Origin: Lachnospiraceae bacterium C7
Lineage (GTDB): Bacteria > Bacillota > Clostridia > Lachnospirales > Lachnospiraceae
Direction: 5' to 3'
Length of the DNA stretch: 64,000 nucleotides
NCBI GenBank assembly: GCA_900113385.1
Contig: FOPE01000013.1
Coordinates: forward strand, 1 to 64,000
The translations under genes and the position numbers were made by a program. Below the pieces are notes generated by a model. It saw only the letters and a list, made by a program, of their open reading frames with translations. It did not search any database and was not told where the DNA came from. Position 1 is the stretch's first letter. Each line of letters opens with the position of its first letter. Of this stretch, positions 54,754 through 63,310 are shown piece by piece.

Positions 54754-55011
54754 CTACTTAAAAAGTTTAGAAAAGAAACCTTTCTTTTCATAAGGTTCTT
54801 CAGAAGAATCAAGATATTCATAACCTATATCTGTAATGGCTTTTTTTATTGCAGAAGAATCAATATGTTTTTCAGAGATAATTATTGATTCACCTGATGT
54901 ATGAGATGAACTAACACTTTTTACATTAAAAGTATTTCTGATTTTGTCGTTTATATGGCTTTCACACATGCCACACATCATTCCATCAATTTTTACAGTT
55001 GTTTTAAACAT
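54754..55011 (-). CDS. HMA-domain metal-binding protein (CopZ-like)
   Basis: The 85-residue protein has a heavy-metal-associated fold with metal motif GMMCGMCESH (CxxC around residues 13-16), ending in a basic tail (KKGFFSKLFK). Such small proteins carry Cu(I) or similar soft metals to ATPases or regulators. No copper ATPase is adjacent. The ferredoxin-like second half (SSAIKKAITDIGYEYLD) fits the beta-alpha-beta pattern. TTAGGAGG precedes the ATG. Confidence 0.88.
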   Translation of the reverse strand: MFKTTVKIDGMMCGMCESHINDKIRNTFNVKSVSSSHTSGESIIISEKHIDSSAIKKAITDIGYEYLDSSEEPYEKKGFFSKLFK

Positions 55012-55095
55012 GGTTAATACCTCCTAACAGTTATTATAGCAGTGTGTTATAAACTGGGCAATTATAATTGCCCAATTTAGAAAAAAAGGATTAAT

Positions 55096-56457
55096 TTAAC
55101 TGAATTCTGGGCGTTTTAGCTCATAAATTATCATTATTGTACATGCTAATGCTGCTGTAAAGTCTGCAATTGGTCCAGCATACATAATTCCATCTATTCC
55201 CATGAAAATAGGAAGAATAAGAATCAAAGGTAAAAGGAAAAGTATTTGTCGAGTTAAAGATAATACAATACCTTTGATGGGTTTTCCAATAGCCGTAAAG
55301 AAATTTGATGAAATAGGCTGCATAAAACATATACAAATAAAAAATAAAAATATCCTAAAATAGTTTTCGGAAAATCTAAAATAAAGTTCACTAGCTGTAC
55401 CATTGTCAAATAATCCAATGATTTGTCTTGGAAATACCTGAAACATAATAAATGAAACGATACTTATAACGGCACCACTTCGAATTGCCAATAGGTACGC
55501 TTTTTTTACACGTTTATAATTCTTAGCTCCGTAGTTAAAGCTGGCAATAGGCTGTAATCCTTGAGATATACCGATGATAAAAGAGAAGAATACCTGAGAA
55601 ACTTTTGTTATAAGACCAACGCAAGTAATAGGAATTTCTTCACCGTATACAGAATGACTTCCGTAGTATTTTAATGATTTATTCATTACAATTTGCACAA
55701 TCATAATAGCAACTTGATTAAAGCAAGGTGCTGCACCAAGGGAAATTATTTTTATTAAATATTTTCCGTGAGGGATAAAAACGTCTTTGGTTAATTTCAC
55801 GGTTTTAAAATGTGTAAAGTAAACGATTACAATTAAAAACGATATGATTTGACCTATGATTGTAGCAAAAGCGGCACCAGTCATGCCCCATTTAAATCCA
55901 AATACGAATATTGCATCTAAAATTGTGTTTATTATAGCGCCAGTTAAATTTATTATCATGGTCATCTTAGGACTGCCATCGGCACGAACTAAATGGCCAC
56001 CGCCAGTAGCTAAAATTAAAAATGGAAATCCAATAGCAGTGATTCTAGTATATTCAGTTGCATATCCTAAAACACTTGTAGGGGAACCAAAAAACAATAA
56101 CATGGGTTCCATAAAAAGTTCTGAAATGATAAGTAAGACAAGTCCACATAAAAACATCATTGTAGCGGAATTGCCGATATAGTATTTAGCGCGTTTAGTA
56201 TTACCTTCACCCATTGACAAGTTGAAAGCAGAAGCACCACCTATACCAAATAGTAGTGCGCAAGCAACACATGAGATACTAAGAGGAAATACGATGTTCG
56301 TAGCGGCATTTCCTAGTCCACCAATTGATCTACCAATAAAAAATTGATCAACAATATTATAAAGAGAACTAACTAACATAGCGATAATGCTTGGAATTGC
56401 GAATTGTCTAAGAAGTTTTTTCTCGGAAACAGTTGCCAGTGGATTTTGATTTTGCAT
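55096..56457 (-). CDS. MATE-family efflux protein
   Basis: The 453-residue protein has twelve membrane helices in two bundles, with the MATE text NIVDQFFIGRSIGGLGNAAT near the N-terminus and GISQGLQPIASFNYGAKNYK in the second half. MATE proteins export drugs or metabolites with sodium or protons. Substrate unknown. It resembles the NorM/MepA-like (DinF group) Firmicute branch. AAAGGTG precedes the ATG. No linked regulator. Confidence 0.92.
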   Translation of the reverse strand: MQNQNPLATVSEKKLLRQFAIPSIIAMLVSSLYNIVDQFFIGRSIGGLGNAATNIVFPLSISCVACALLFGIGGASAFNLSMGEGNTKRAKYYIGNSATMMFLCGLVLLIISELFMEPMLLFFGSPTSVLGYATEYTRITAIGFPFLILATGGGHLVRADGSPKMTMIINLTGAIINTILDAIFVFGFKWGMTGAAFATIIGQIISFLIVIVYFTHFKTVKLTKDVFIPHGKYLIKIISLGAAPCFNQVAIMIVQIVMNKSLKYYGSHSVYGEEIPITCVGLITKVSQVFFSFIIGISQGLQPIASFNYGAKNYKRVKKAYLLAIRSGAVISIVSFIMFQVFPRQIIGLFDNGTASELYFRFSENYFRIFLFFICICFMQPISSNFFTAIGKPIKGIVLSLTRQILFLLPLILILPIFMGIDGIMYAGPIADFTAALACTIMIIYELKRPEFS

Positions 56458-56611
56458 TTAATCACACCTTTCTTAATATAATATAAAATGAAATATTTTT
56501 TGATTTTGCCTATAGTATTATAACATATTAGATATGCTTATTGTAATCATGCAAATTAATTATAATGCGTTATTTTCGTTGAAAATATAAGAAAGAATGT
56601 GCTATATTGAA

Positions 56612-56681
56612 GTGGGTTATATAAGCCTGTAATGGGGTCAGGCGTTTCTACAACTACCGTAAATAGTTCACTATAACTCAT
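56612..56681 (+). promoter_or_regulatory. Purine-class riboswitch (guanine-type specificity base)
   Basis: P1: GTGGGTTAT (56612-56620) with ATAACTCAT (56673-56681). P2: GCCTG/CAGGC near 56624-56643. J2/3 GTTTCTAC, P3 AACTA-CCGTAAA-TAGTT and J3/1 CACTAT follow, as in the purine aptamer; the C in CACTAT is the base that marks guanine binding. Loop L2 (UAAUGGGGU) differs from the usual GAUAUGG but keeps GG for kissing with CC of L3. The ribosome site AAGGAGG lies 6 bases past P1, suggesting translational control. Confidence 0.82.
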
Positions 56682-56703
56682 AATAAGAAGGAGGTAATCT
56701 TTT

Positions 56704-58086
56704 ATGAATTATGATGTAATTATTATAGGAGCGGGACCAGGAGGTATTTTTTCAGCCTATGAATTAATACAAAAAAAACCTGAATTAAAAGTAGCAGTAT
56801 TTGAAGAGGGAGCCTCTTTAGAGCAAAGACATTGCCCAATAGACGGAGATAAAGTAAAAAGTTGCATTAAATGTAAAACATGTTCTATAATGAGTGGATT
56901 TGGAGGTGCAGGTGCATTTTCAGATGGAAAGTATAATATTACAAATGATTTTGGTGGAACATTATATGAGCATATTGGAAAAGAAAAAGCTATTGATTTA
57001 ATGAAATATGTTGATGAGATAAATATTACACATGGTGGCGAAGGCACTAAAATGTATTCAACAGCCGGAACTGGTTTGAAAAAATTATGTATTCAAAATA
57101 AACTAACATTACTTGATGCGTCAGTTAGACATTTAGGCACAGATAAAAATTATGTAGTGTTAGGAAATATATATAATGAATTGAAAGATAAAATTGATTT
57201 CTTTTTCCACACTCCAATTAAATCAGTTGAACGTTTAGAGAGTGGTTACAGAGTGATTTATTCTGAAAAAGGTGTTGAAACACATAAAGATTGTGAAAAA
57301 TGTATTATTTCTGTAGGACGAAGCGGAAGCAAGTGGATGCAACATGTATGTGATGAACTTGACATTCCAACTAAATCTAATCGTGTAGATATTGGAGTTC
57401 GAGTTGAATTGCCAGCCGTAGTTTTTTCGCATTTAACAGATGAATTATATGAAAGTAAAATTGTATATAGAACAGAAAAATTTGAAGATAGAGTTAGAAC
57501 ATTCTGTATGAACCCTTACGGAAGTGTTGTAAATGAAAACACAAATGGAATTATTACAGTTAATGGTCACAGTTATGATGACCCTTCACTTAGAACAGAA
57601 AATACTAACTTTGCGTTATTAGTTTCAAAACATTTCACTGCACCATTTAAAGATAGTAACGGATATGGTGAAAGTATTGCACGTTTATCTAATATGTTAG
57701 GTGGCGGAGTAATAGTGCAAAGATTTGGAGATTTAATTAGGGGCCGTAGAAGTAATGCTAAGAGAATAGAGGAAGGTACAGTTCGTCCTACTTTAGCAGC
57801 TACACCAGGTGATTTAAGTCTTGTTTTACCTAAAAGAATTTTAGATGGGATTATTGAAATGATTAATGCCTTAGATAAAATTGCACCAGGTACAGCAAAT
57901 GATGACACATTATTGTATGGTGTTGAAGTAAAATTCTATAATATGGAAGTAGATATTGATGATAATCTTGAATCAAAATATAAAGGTTTATATATTATAG
58001 GAGATGGAAGTGGTGTTACACATTCGCTTTCACATGCATCTGCAAGTGGAGTTTATGTTGCGGATAGAATTGTAGAAAATAACTAA
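56704..58086 (+). CDS. FAD-dependent oxidoreductase (COG2509-like)
   Basis: The 460-residue protein has an N-terminal dinucleotide-binding motif VIIIGAGPGGIFSAYEL, a cysteine cluster CPIDGDKVKSCIKCKTCSI followed by MSGFGGAGAFSDGKYN, and a C-terminal FAD loop LYIIGDGSGVTHSLSHASAS. It resembles the uncharacterised FAD-dependent dehydrogenase family often annotated as NAD(FAD)-utilizing; substrate unknown. The cysteines at about 44-62 may coordinate a metal or act in redox. AAGGAGG precedes the ATG. It follows a purine-class riboswitch, suggesting a role tied to purine levels. Confidence 0.82.
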   Translation: MNYDVIIIGAGPGGIFSAYELIQKKPELKVAVFEEGASLEQRHCPIDGDKVKSCIKCKTCSIMSGFGGAGAFSDGKYNITNDFGGTLYEHIGKEKAIDLMKYVDEINITHGGEGTKMYSTAGTGLKKLCIQNKLTLLDASVRHLGTDKNYVVLGNIYNELKDKIDFFFHTPIKSVERLESGYRVIYSEKGVETHKDCEKCIISVGRSGSKWMQHVCDELDIPTKSNRVDIGVRVELPAVVFSHLTDELYESKIVYRTEKFEDRVRTFCMNPYGSVVNENTNGIITVNGHSYDDPSLRTENTNFALLVSKHFTAPFKDSNGYGESIARLSNMLGGGVIVQRFGDLIRGRRSNAKRIEEGTVRPTLAATPGDLSLVLPKRILDGIIEMINALDKIAPGTANDDTLLYGVEVKFYNMEVDIDDNLESKYKGLYIIGDGSGVTHSLSHASASGVYVADRIVENN

Positions 58087-58188
58087 TAGTAGTGTTATTT
58101 TTTAATTCTTAAAATGGATTTATAACAGAGGATATGTATCTGGAATTTTAGGACTACCAAAATAAAAAAAATATACAGTTTATAAGGC

Positions 58189-58232
58189 CACCAAATGTTA
58201 GAAGGTTATAGCTAACATTTGGTGTTTTTTTT
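58189..58232 (+). terminator. Terminator after the oxidoreductase gene
   Basis: CACCAAATGTTA (58189-58200) pairs with TAACATTTGGTG (58213-58224), then eight T. The next promoter overlaps its 3' side. Confidence 0.88.
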
Positions 58233-58239
58233 CCGATAA
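58213..58239 (+). promoter_or_regulatory. Sigma-D-like promoter of the second chemoreceptor
   Basis: TAAC (58213-58216), 15-bp spacer and TCCGATAA (58232-58239); consensus TAAA-N15-GCCGATAA. It overlaps the terminator hairpin and lies 77 bp before the receptor gene start. Confidence 0.55.
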
Positions 58240-58315
58240 ATCTCTTAGAGGATTATGTCTTTTAACTATAAAATTATAGATAAATCTTATTAATATTTTC
58301 CAGGAGGTTTAATGA

Positions 58316-59908
58316 ATGAAAAGCAAAGAAAGTATAGCAAGTTTAATCAAACAACTATTAAATAGAATATTTATTATTGTAGTAGTTGTATCTGTTGTTA
58401 TGATAGCAAGTTTGTATATGTTTACAAGATATACGGCTGTTGTAAATCAAGCTGGTGTAGTTAGGGGTGGAAGCCAAAGAGCTGTAAAACAGGTGTTAGC
58501 AGGTCAAGACGGAGCAGAAATGATTTCTAAAATTGATACTTTGATTAGCACATTAGATGGAAAAATGCGTTTAGGAAAATTCCCAAGTAGCAGAGAAAAA
58601 GTAGAAAGTTATTGGAAAAATGATATGGCTGAAGCTATTAGTAATTATAAAAATGCTGATAAAAAGGATCCATCAGAAATTTTAGATAAAAGTGAAACGT
58701 TTTTTACATTAACAAATGCAATGGTTGATGATGCTCAGTCTGTTGTAGATACTTTAGCCATTGTTTTGTATATTTTATTAATAGCATTTGTTGTGGTTAC
58801 ATACTTTGTTGTAAGAAGTGTAAATAAGATTTTTGCTGATAGAGTAGTAGAACCAATTATGGAATTAGAAGGAAGTTTAAATGATTTTGCAGAGGGACAT
58901 TTAAGTAACGAGTTTGTATATGAACGTGATGATGAAATCGGTGTATTATATGGGCTTTTAAATAATATGCGAGAAGGTTTAGTGGGATACGTTCAAGACA
59001 TTGATGAAAACTTAAATGTTATGGCAAAAGGAGATTTAATAACAAAAACAGGAATGGAATATATAGGGGACTATGTTTCTATTCAAGATAATATTAATCA
59101 CATTAGAGAATCTTTGTGCAACGAAATGCGTACGTTAGGAGAACTTGCAAATAACGTAGCAATTAGTTCTGGAGAGGTTTCTAAGGTTTCTCAAAGTCTT
59201 GCAGAAGGAGCAATGAGTCAAACAGAAAGTATACAGGATTTACAGGATAAGATTCATGTAACTATGGAAGAAAATGAAAAAGTCGAAAGTTATGTTACTG
59301 AGGCTATGAAATCAAGTTCTAACACTAAAAATAGCGTAGAAGAAAGTAAGGTTCAGATGAATAATGTAGTTGAAGCAATGGGAGAAATTTCTAAGGCTTC
59401 TGAAGAAATTAAGGCAATTTTAGTTGCGTTAGAGGGAATTACTAATCAGACAAGTTTGCTTTCACTTAATGCATCAATCGAAGCAGCTCGTGCAGGAGAA
59501 GCTGGAAAAGGCTTTGCAGTTGTAGCGGAAGAAGTTCGTCAATTAGCAGAGCAATCAGCTAAGTCTACACAAGATATTAGTGCCTTAATTGCAAACACTT
59601 TAGAGAGTATTGAAAACGGAACTAAGGTAGTTAACGTTGCAGCAGATTCATTAACAGGTATTACTGAAAATACAGACGCAGTTGATAATATTATTGAAAA
59701 ACTTAAAGAACAAAGTGATTCTCAATTTGGAATGATGCAAGAAATTGGAAGTTTATCTTCTGAGATACTTGGAGTTGTAACAGATAACTCAGCTGTTTCA
59801 GAAGAATGTGCAGCATCAAGTACAGAGCTTTCGGATTACTCAGATGCTTTAAAAGAAAGTGTTAATAAGTTTGTAACATGCGAAATAGCAAAGAATAGAG
59901 CACAATAA
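58316..59908 (+). CDS. Methyl-accepting chemotaxis protein with PilJ-like sensor
   Basis: The 530-residue receptor has a first membrane helix (about 17-37), an extracytoplasmic segment to about 145 with NQAGVVRGGSQRAVKQVLAG, a pattern like the PilJ/NarX-type sensor helices, a second helix (about 148-168), HAMP (VVEPIMELEGSLNDFAEGHL) and the signalling domain with [20 protein letters not shown] at the tip. Smaller than the receptor at 39001. AGGAGG precedes the ATG. Sigma-D-like promoter upstream at 58213-58239. Confidence 0.92.
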   Translation: MKSKESIASLIKQLLNRIFIIVVVVSVVMIASLYMFTRYTAVVNQAGVVRGGSQRAVKQVLAGQDGAEMISKIDTLISTLDGKMRLGKFPSSREKVESYWKNDMAEAISNYKNADKKDPSEILDKSETFFTLTNAMVDDAQSVVDTLAIVLYILLIAFVVVTYFVVRSVNKIFADRVVEPIMELEGSLNDFAEGHLSNEFVYERDDEIGVLYGLLNNMREGLVGYVQDIDENLNVMAKGDLITKTGMEYIGDYVSIQDNINHIRESLCNEMRTLGELANNVAISSGEVSKVSQSLAEGAMSQTESIQDLQDKIHVTMEENEKVESYVTEAMKSSSNTKNSVEESKVQMNNVVEAMGEISKASEEIKAILVALEGITNQTSLLSLNASIEAARAGEAGKGFAVVAEEVRQLAEQSAKSTQDISALIANTLESIENGTKVVNVAADSLTGITENTDAVDNIIEKLKEQSDSQFGMMQEIGSLSSEILGVVTDNSAVSEECAASSTELSDYSDALKESVNKFVTCEIAKNRAQ

Positions 59909-59950
59909 AAGACAGTATAGGAAAATATTAATATAAAATCTATAAATATA

Positions 59951-60021
59951 AAGGACGTAGCTAGATTATGTCGATTTTAATGATAGAGATTAAAATTCGG
60001 CATAGTAGTTACGTCCTTTTT
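59951..60021 (+). terminator. Terminator after the second chemoreceptor
   Basis: AAGGACGTA (59951-59959) pairs with TACGTCCTT (60010-60018) around an inner stem (ATTTTAA/TTAAAAT), then T4. Confidence 0.8.
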
Positions 60022-60091
60022 ATAAAAAACATTTGACTAATGTGATTTTAGTTCATAAAATAGGTATATAAAAATAGGAGTAATTAAATAT

Positions 60092-60763
60092 ATGGAAGTG
60101 AAATTGACACAAGAAGATATACCAGAGATTTTAAGATATTTGGCGTATAAAGATCAATATCTTGATGAGGAGTTAAAAAAACAAGTTTTAGATTGTATGG
60201 AAAAGGTCAATAAAGCTGCAGAACCAAAAGAGATATACAAGGTTTTTAAAATGGAAAAAGGGAATATTCCAAAAGAACTATATTTTCTTACAGGAGAGGA
60301 AATAAAAAAACATCTTAATGGTTGTAATGAAATTATTATAATGGCAGCTACTTTAGGAGTAAAAGTAGAAAAAGTTATGATGAGAGAACAAATAAAAAAC
60401 ATGTCGAATGCATTGATAATGGATTCATGTGCAAGTGTTTTAATAGAAGCTGTATGTGATACTTTCGAATCAAAGATTAGAAAAAATATTTCAAAAGAGA
60501 GTAAGTTTTTAACAACGCGTTTTTCCCCAGGATATGGTGATTTGCCAATTGAAATTCAAAAAGAGTTTTGTAATGCATTAAATGCTACAAAAACAATAGG
60601 ACTAACTGTAAGTGAAAGTGGGATTATGATACCTAGAAAATCGGTGACAGCAGTGCTAGGAATATCAGATTATCCCGTAAAAAAAAATAAAAGAACTTGC
60701 AACGAGTGTAATTTAAAGGGAAGTTGTAGATTTAGAAAGAATGGAGTAGGTTGTAGTGAATAA
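60092..60763 (+). CDS. MetH activation-domain protein
   Basis: The 223-residue protein matches the reactivation domain of cobalamin-dependent methionine synthase, here a separate gene. RFSPGYGDLPIEIQ is the SAM-binding signature and PRKSVTAVLGI follows. It would re-methylate oxidised cob(II)alamin of MetH using SAM and an electron donor. The C-terminus has a four-cysteine cluster CNECNLKGSCRFRKNGVGC, absent in classic MetH, that may bind an iron-sulfur cluster as the electron source (inference). It overlaps MetH by 8 bases. Ribosome site AGGAG precedes the ATG. Confidence 0.9.
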   Translation: MEVKLTQEDIPEILRYLAYKDQYLDEELKKQVLDCMEKVNKAAEPKEIYKVFKMEKGNIPKELYFLTGEEIKKHLNGCNEIIIMAATLGVKVEKVMMREQIKNMSNALIMDSCASVLIEAVCDTFESKIRKNISKESKFLTTRFSPGYGDLPIEIQKEFCNALNATKTIGLTVSESGIMIPRKSVTAVLGISDYPVKKNKRTCNECNLKGSCRFRKNGVGCSE

Positions 60764-63275
60764 TATTATTTTTTTAGATGGTGGAATGGGAACAATGCTA
60801 CAGGAGGCAGGATTAAAGCCAGGTGAGCATCCAGAGGAGTTTGGATATAACAATCCACAAATAGTAAAAGAAGTTCATAAAAAGTATTTAAAGGCAGGTA
60901 GTGATGTTCTTTATGCAAATACTTTTGGAGCAAATTCTCATAAGTTAAGAGGCTGTAATATAGATACAAAAACAGCTGTTTTTTCTGGAATAAAAATCGC
61001 AAAAGAAGCTATAAAAGAATTTAAAAGTGAAATAAAAAAAGAAGATAATGACCTAGGTCAAAAGTCTAATAAAGGCCAAAGAGTTGCATTAGATGTAGGG
61101 CCAATAGGAGAGTTATTAGAACCTCTTGGAACACTTAGTTTTGAGGAAGCCTATGAGGTTTATAAAGAAGTTATGGTGGCTGGAAAAGATGCAGGGGCAG
61201 ATGTAATTGTTATAGAAACATTTACAGATTTATTAGATGCTAAGGCAGCAGTTCTTGCGGTAAAAGAAAATACAGATTTGCCGGTTTGGGTTACTATGAC
61301 TTTTGAAGAAAGCGGACGCACTTTTACAGGAACAACAGTGGAGTCAATGGCTCTTACTATGACAGGGTTAGGTGTAGATGGGATTGGAGTGAATTGTTCA
61401 TTAGGACCTAAGGAGATTTTGAAGTTTGCAAAAATACTTAAGGAATGGACTAATCTACCAATAATAATTAAGCCAAATGCAGGATTGCCTGATCCAGCCA
61501 CAGGGGAATATATGTTAAAAGCTGATGATTTTGGAACAGAAATGCTAGAGTATTTGCCACTAGAAGTGGATATTTTAGGAGGATGTTGTGGAACAAATCC
61601 TCAGTATATAAAAAGTCTTGTGGATAAAGTAAATGGCTACAAAAAAGAAAATAGTGTAGATAATAGTGTGGGTAAAGAAGTTGAAACTAGCACCATAAAA
61701 AATGGCGTTTGTTCTAGTACAAATGTTTCTAGATTTGGAGGAGTTAGAGTTATTGGTGAGAGGCTTAATCCTACTGGTAAGAAGCGTTTTAAACAGGCAT
61801 TAGTTGAGCATGATTATGAGTATATATGCAGAGTTGCTTTAGATGAAGAAGAAGCAGGAGCTGACATTTTAGATGTTAATGTTGGTGTGCCAGGTGCAGA
61901 TGAAAAAAGTTTGATGGTAGATGTTATAAAGGAACTTCAAGGGATAGTCTCTATTCCACTACAGATTGATTCTTCTAATCCTGATGTAATTGAGGCAGCT
62001 CTTAGAGTTTACGCAGGAAAACCTATAATAAATTCTGTTAATGCAGATGATGAAAAATTAGAAGCTATTTTACCATTAGCAAAAAAATATGGCGCGGCAA
62101 TTATAGGATTAGCCCTTGATGAAAGTGGAATTCCACAAACTGCAGAAGGAAGATTTGAAAAAGCTAAATATATTATGGATAAAGCATTAGCTTATGGAAT
62201 AAAAAAAGATGATATTTTAATAGATTGTTTGACACTTACAGTTTCAGCTCAGCAAAACCAGGCAAAAGAAACTTTAAAAGCTGTAAACATGGTTAAGGAG
62301 CAATTGGGATTGCATTGTACCCTAGGTGTTAGTAATATTTCTTTTGGCTTGCCAGCAAGAAAGCATATTACAGAAAATTTCTTGGTTCAAGCAATGTATT
62401 GCGGGTTAGATTTCCCAATTATTAATCCAAATGTTTTAAGCCTTATGGATGCTGTTGCATCTTTTAAAGTATTGTCTTGTGAAGACGATAATTGCAATAA
62501 TTACATAAGCCGATTTTCTGACAGAGTGGAAACTGTAACCATTTCAAATCAGAATGGAACAAAAAATGTCAATGATAAAAATAGTAAATCAAGTGAAAAT
62601 AATGGTGATAGGAGTAATGGAAAAGAAAAAGTCGAAGACTCTAAGGATAGTGAAGAAAGTCCCATAAAAACAGCTGTTTTAAAGGGACTTGCAGAGGAAA
62701 CTAAAAGGCTCTCCGTAGAGTTGCTAGAGGAAAAGACAGAAATTGAAGTAATAAATGAATTTTTGATTCCGGCTTTAGATGAGGTTGGAGTTTTATATGA
62801 GAAACAGAAAATATTTTTACCACAGCTAATTAATTCAGCAAATGCAGCTTGTGCAGCTTTTGATATGATTAAAGACAGAATTGCCAATCGTGGAGGAGAA
62901 AGCGTTTCAAAAGGAAAAATTATTGTGGCAACTGTAAAAGGGGATATCCATGATATTGGAAAAAATATAGTCAAAGTCATACTAGAAAATTATGGATATA
63001 AGATAATTGATTTAGGTAGAGATGTGCCAGTAGAAAAGGTTGTAGATACAGTATTAGCTGAGGATGTTAAACTAGTAGGTTTATCAGCTCTTATGACTAC
63101 TACACTTCCAGCGATGAAGGAAACTATTGTAGAGGTAAAAAAAGTAGCACCTAATTGCAAAATATGGGTAGGTGGAGCTGTTTTGACCCCAGATTATGCA
63201 AAGGAAATAGGAGCTGATTTTTATGCAAGGGATGCAAGGGAATCAGTTGACATTGCTAAGAAAATTTTAGGCTAA
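60756..63275 (+). CDS. metH: Cobalamin-dependent methionine synthase (no activation domain)
   Basis: The GTG start at 60756 follows GGAGTAGG. The 839-residue enzyme has a homocysteine methyltransferase domain (1-290; zinc cysteines in GVNCSLG and GGCCGTNP), a pterin-binding domain (about 330-590; GERLNPTGKKRFKQAL, DVNVGVPGADE), and a cap/B12 domain (about 640-839) with DIHDIGKN, H732 being the cobalt ligand. Activation is by the preceding gene product. A Ser/Asn/Lys-rich linker of about 35 residues (NDKNSKSSENNGDRSNGKEK) separates pterin and cap domains, longer than usual. It makes methionine from homocysteine with methyl-THF. Confidence 0.95.
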   Translation: MNNIIFLDGGMGTMLQEAGLKPGEHPEEFGYNNPQIVKEVHKKYLKAGSDVLYANTFGANSHKLRGCNIDTKTAVFSGIKIAKEAIKEFKSEIKKEDNDLGQKSNKGQRVALDVGPIGELLEPLGTLSFEEAYEVYKEVMVAGKDAGADVIVIETFTDLLDAKAAVLAVKENTDLPVWVTMTFEESGRTFTGTTVESMALTMTGLGVDGIGVNCSLGPKEILKFAKILKEWTNLPIIIKPNAGLPDPATGEYMLKADDFGTEMLEYLPLEVDILGGCCGTNPQYIKSLVDKVNGYKKENSVDNSVGKEVETSTIKNGVCSSTNVSRFGGVRVIGERLNPTGKKRFKQALVEHDYEYICRVALDEEEAGADILDVNVGVPGADEKSLMVDVIKELQGIVSIPLQIDSSNPDVIEAALRVYAGKPIINSVNADDEKLEAILPLAKKYGAAIIGLALDESGIPQTAEGRFEKAKYIMDKALAYGIKKDDILIDCLTLTVSAQQNQAKETLKAVNMVKEQLGLHCTLGVSNISFGLPARKHITENFLVQAMYCGLDFPIINPNVLSLMDAVASFKVLSCEDDNCNNYISRFSDRVETVTISNQNGTKNVNDKNSKSSENNGDRSNGKEKVEDSKDSEESPIKTAVLKGLAEETKRLSVELLEEKTEIEVINEFLIPALDEVGVLYEKQKIFLPQLINSANAACAAFDMIKDRIANRGGESVSKGKIIVATVKGDIHDIGKNIVKVILENYGYKIIDLGRDVPVEKVVDTVLAEDVKLVGLSALMTTTLPAMKETIVEVKKVAPNCKIWVGGAVLTPDYAKEIGADFYARDARESVDIAKKILG

Positions 63276-63310
63276 AGACTCATAAAGTTACAATAGCGAG
63301 GAGATTTATT

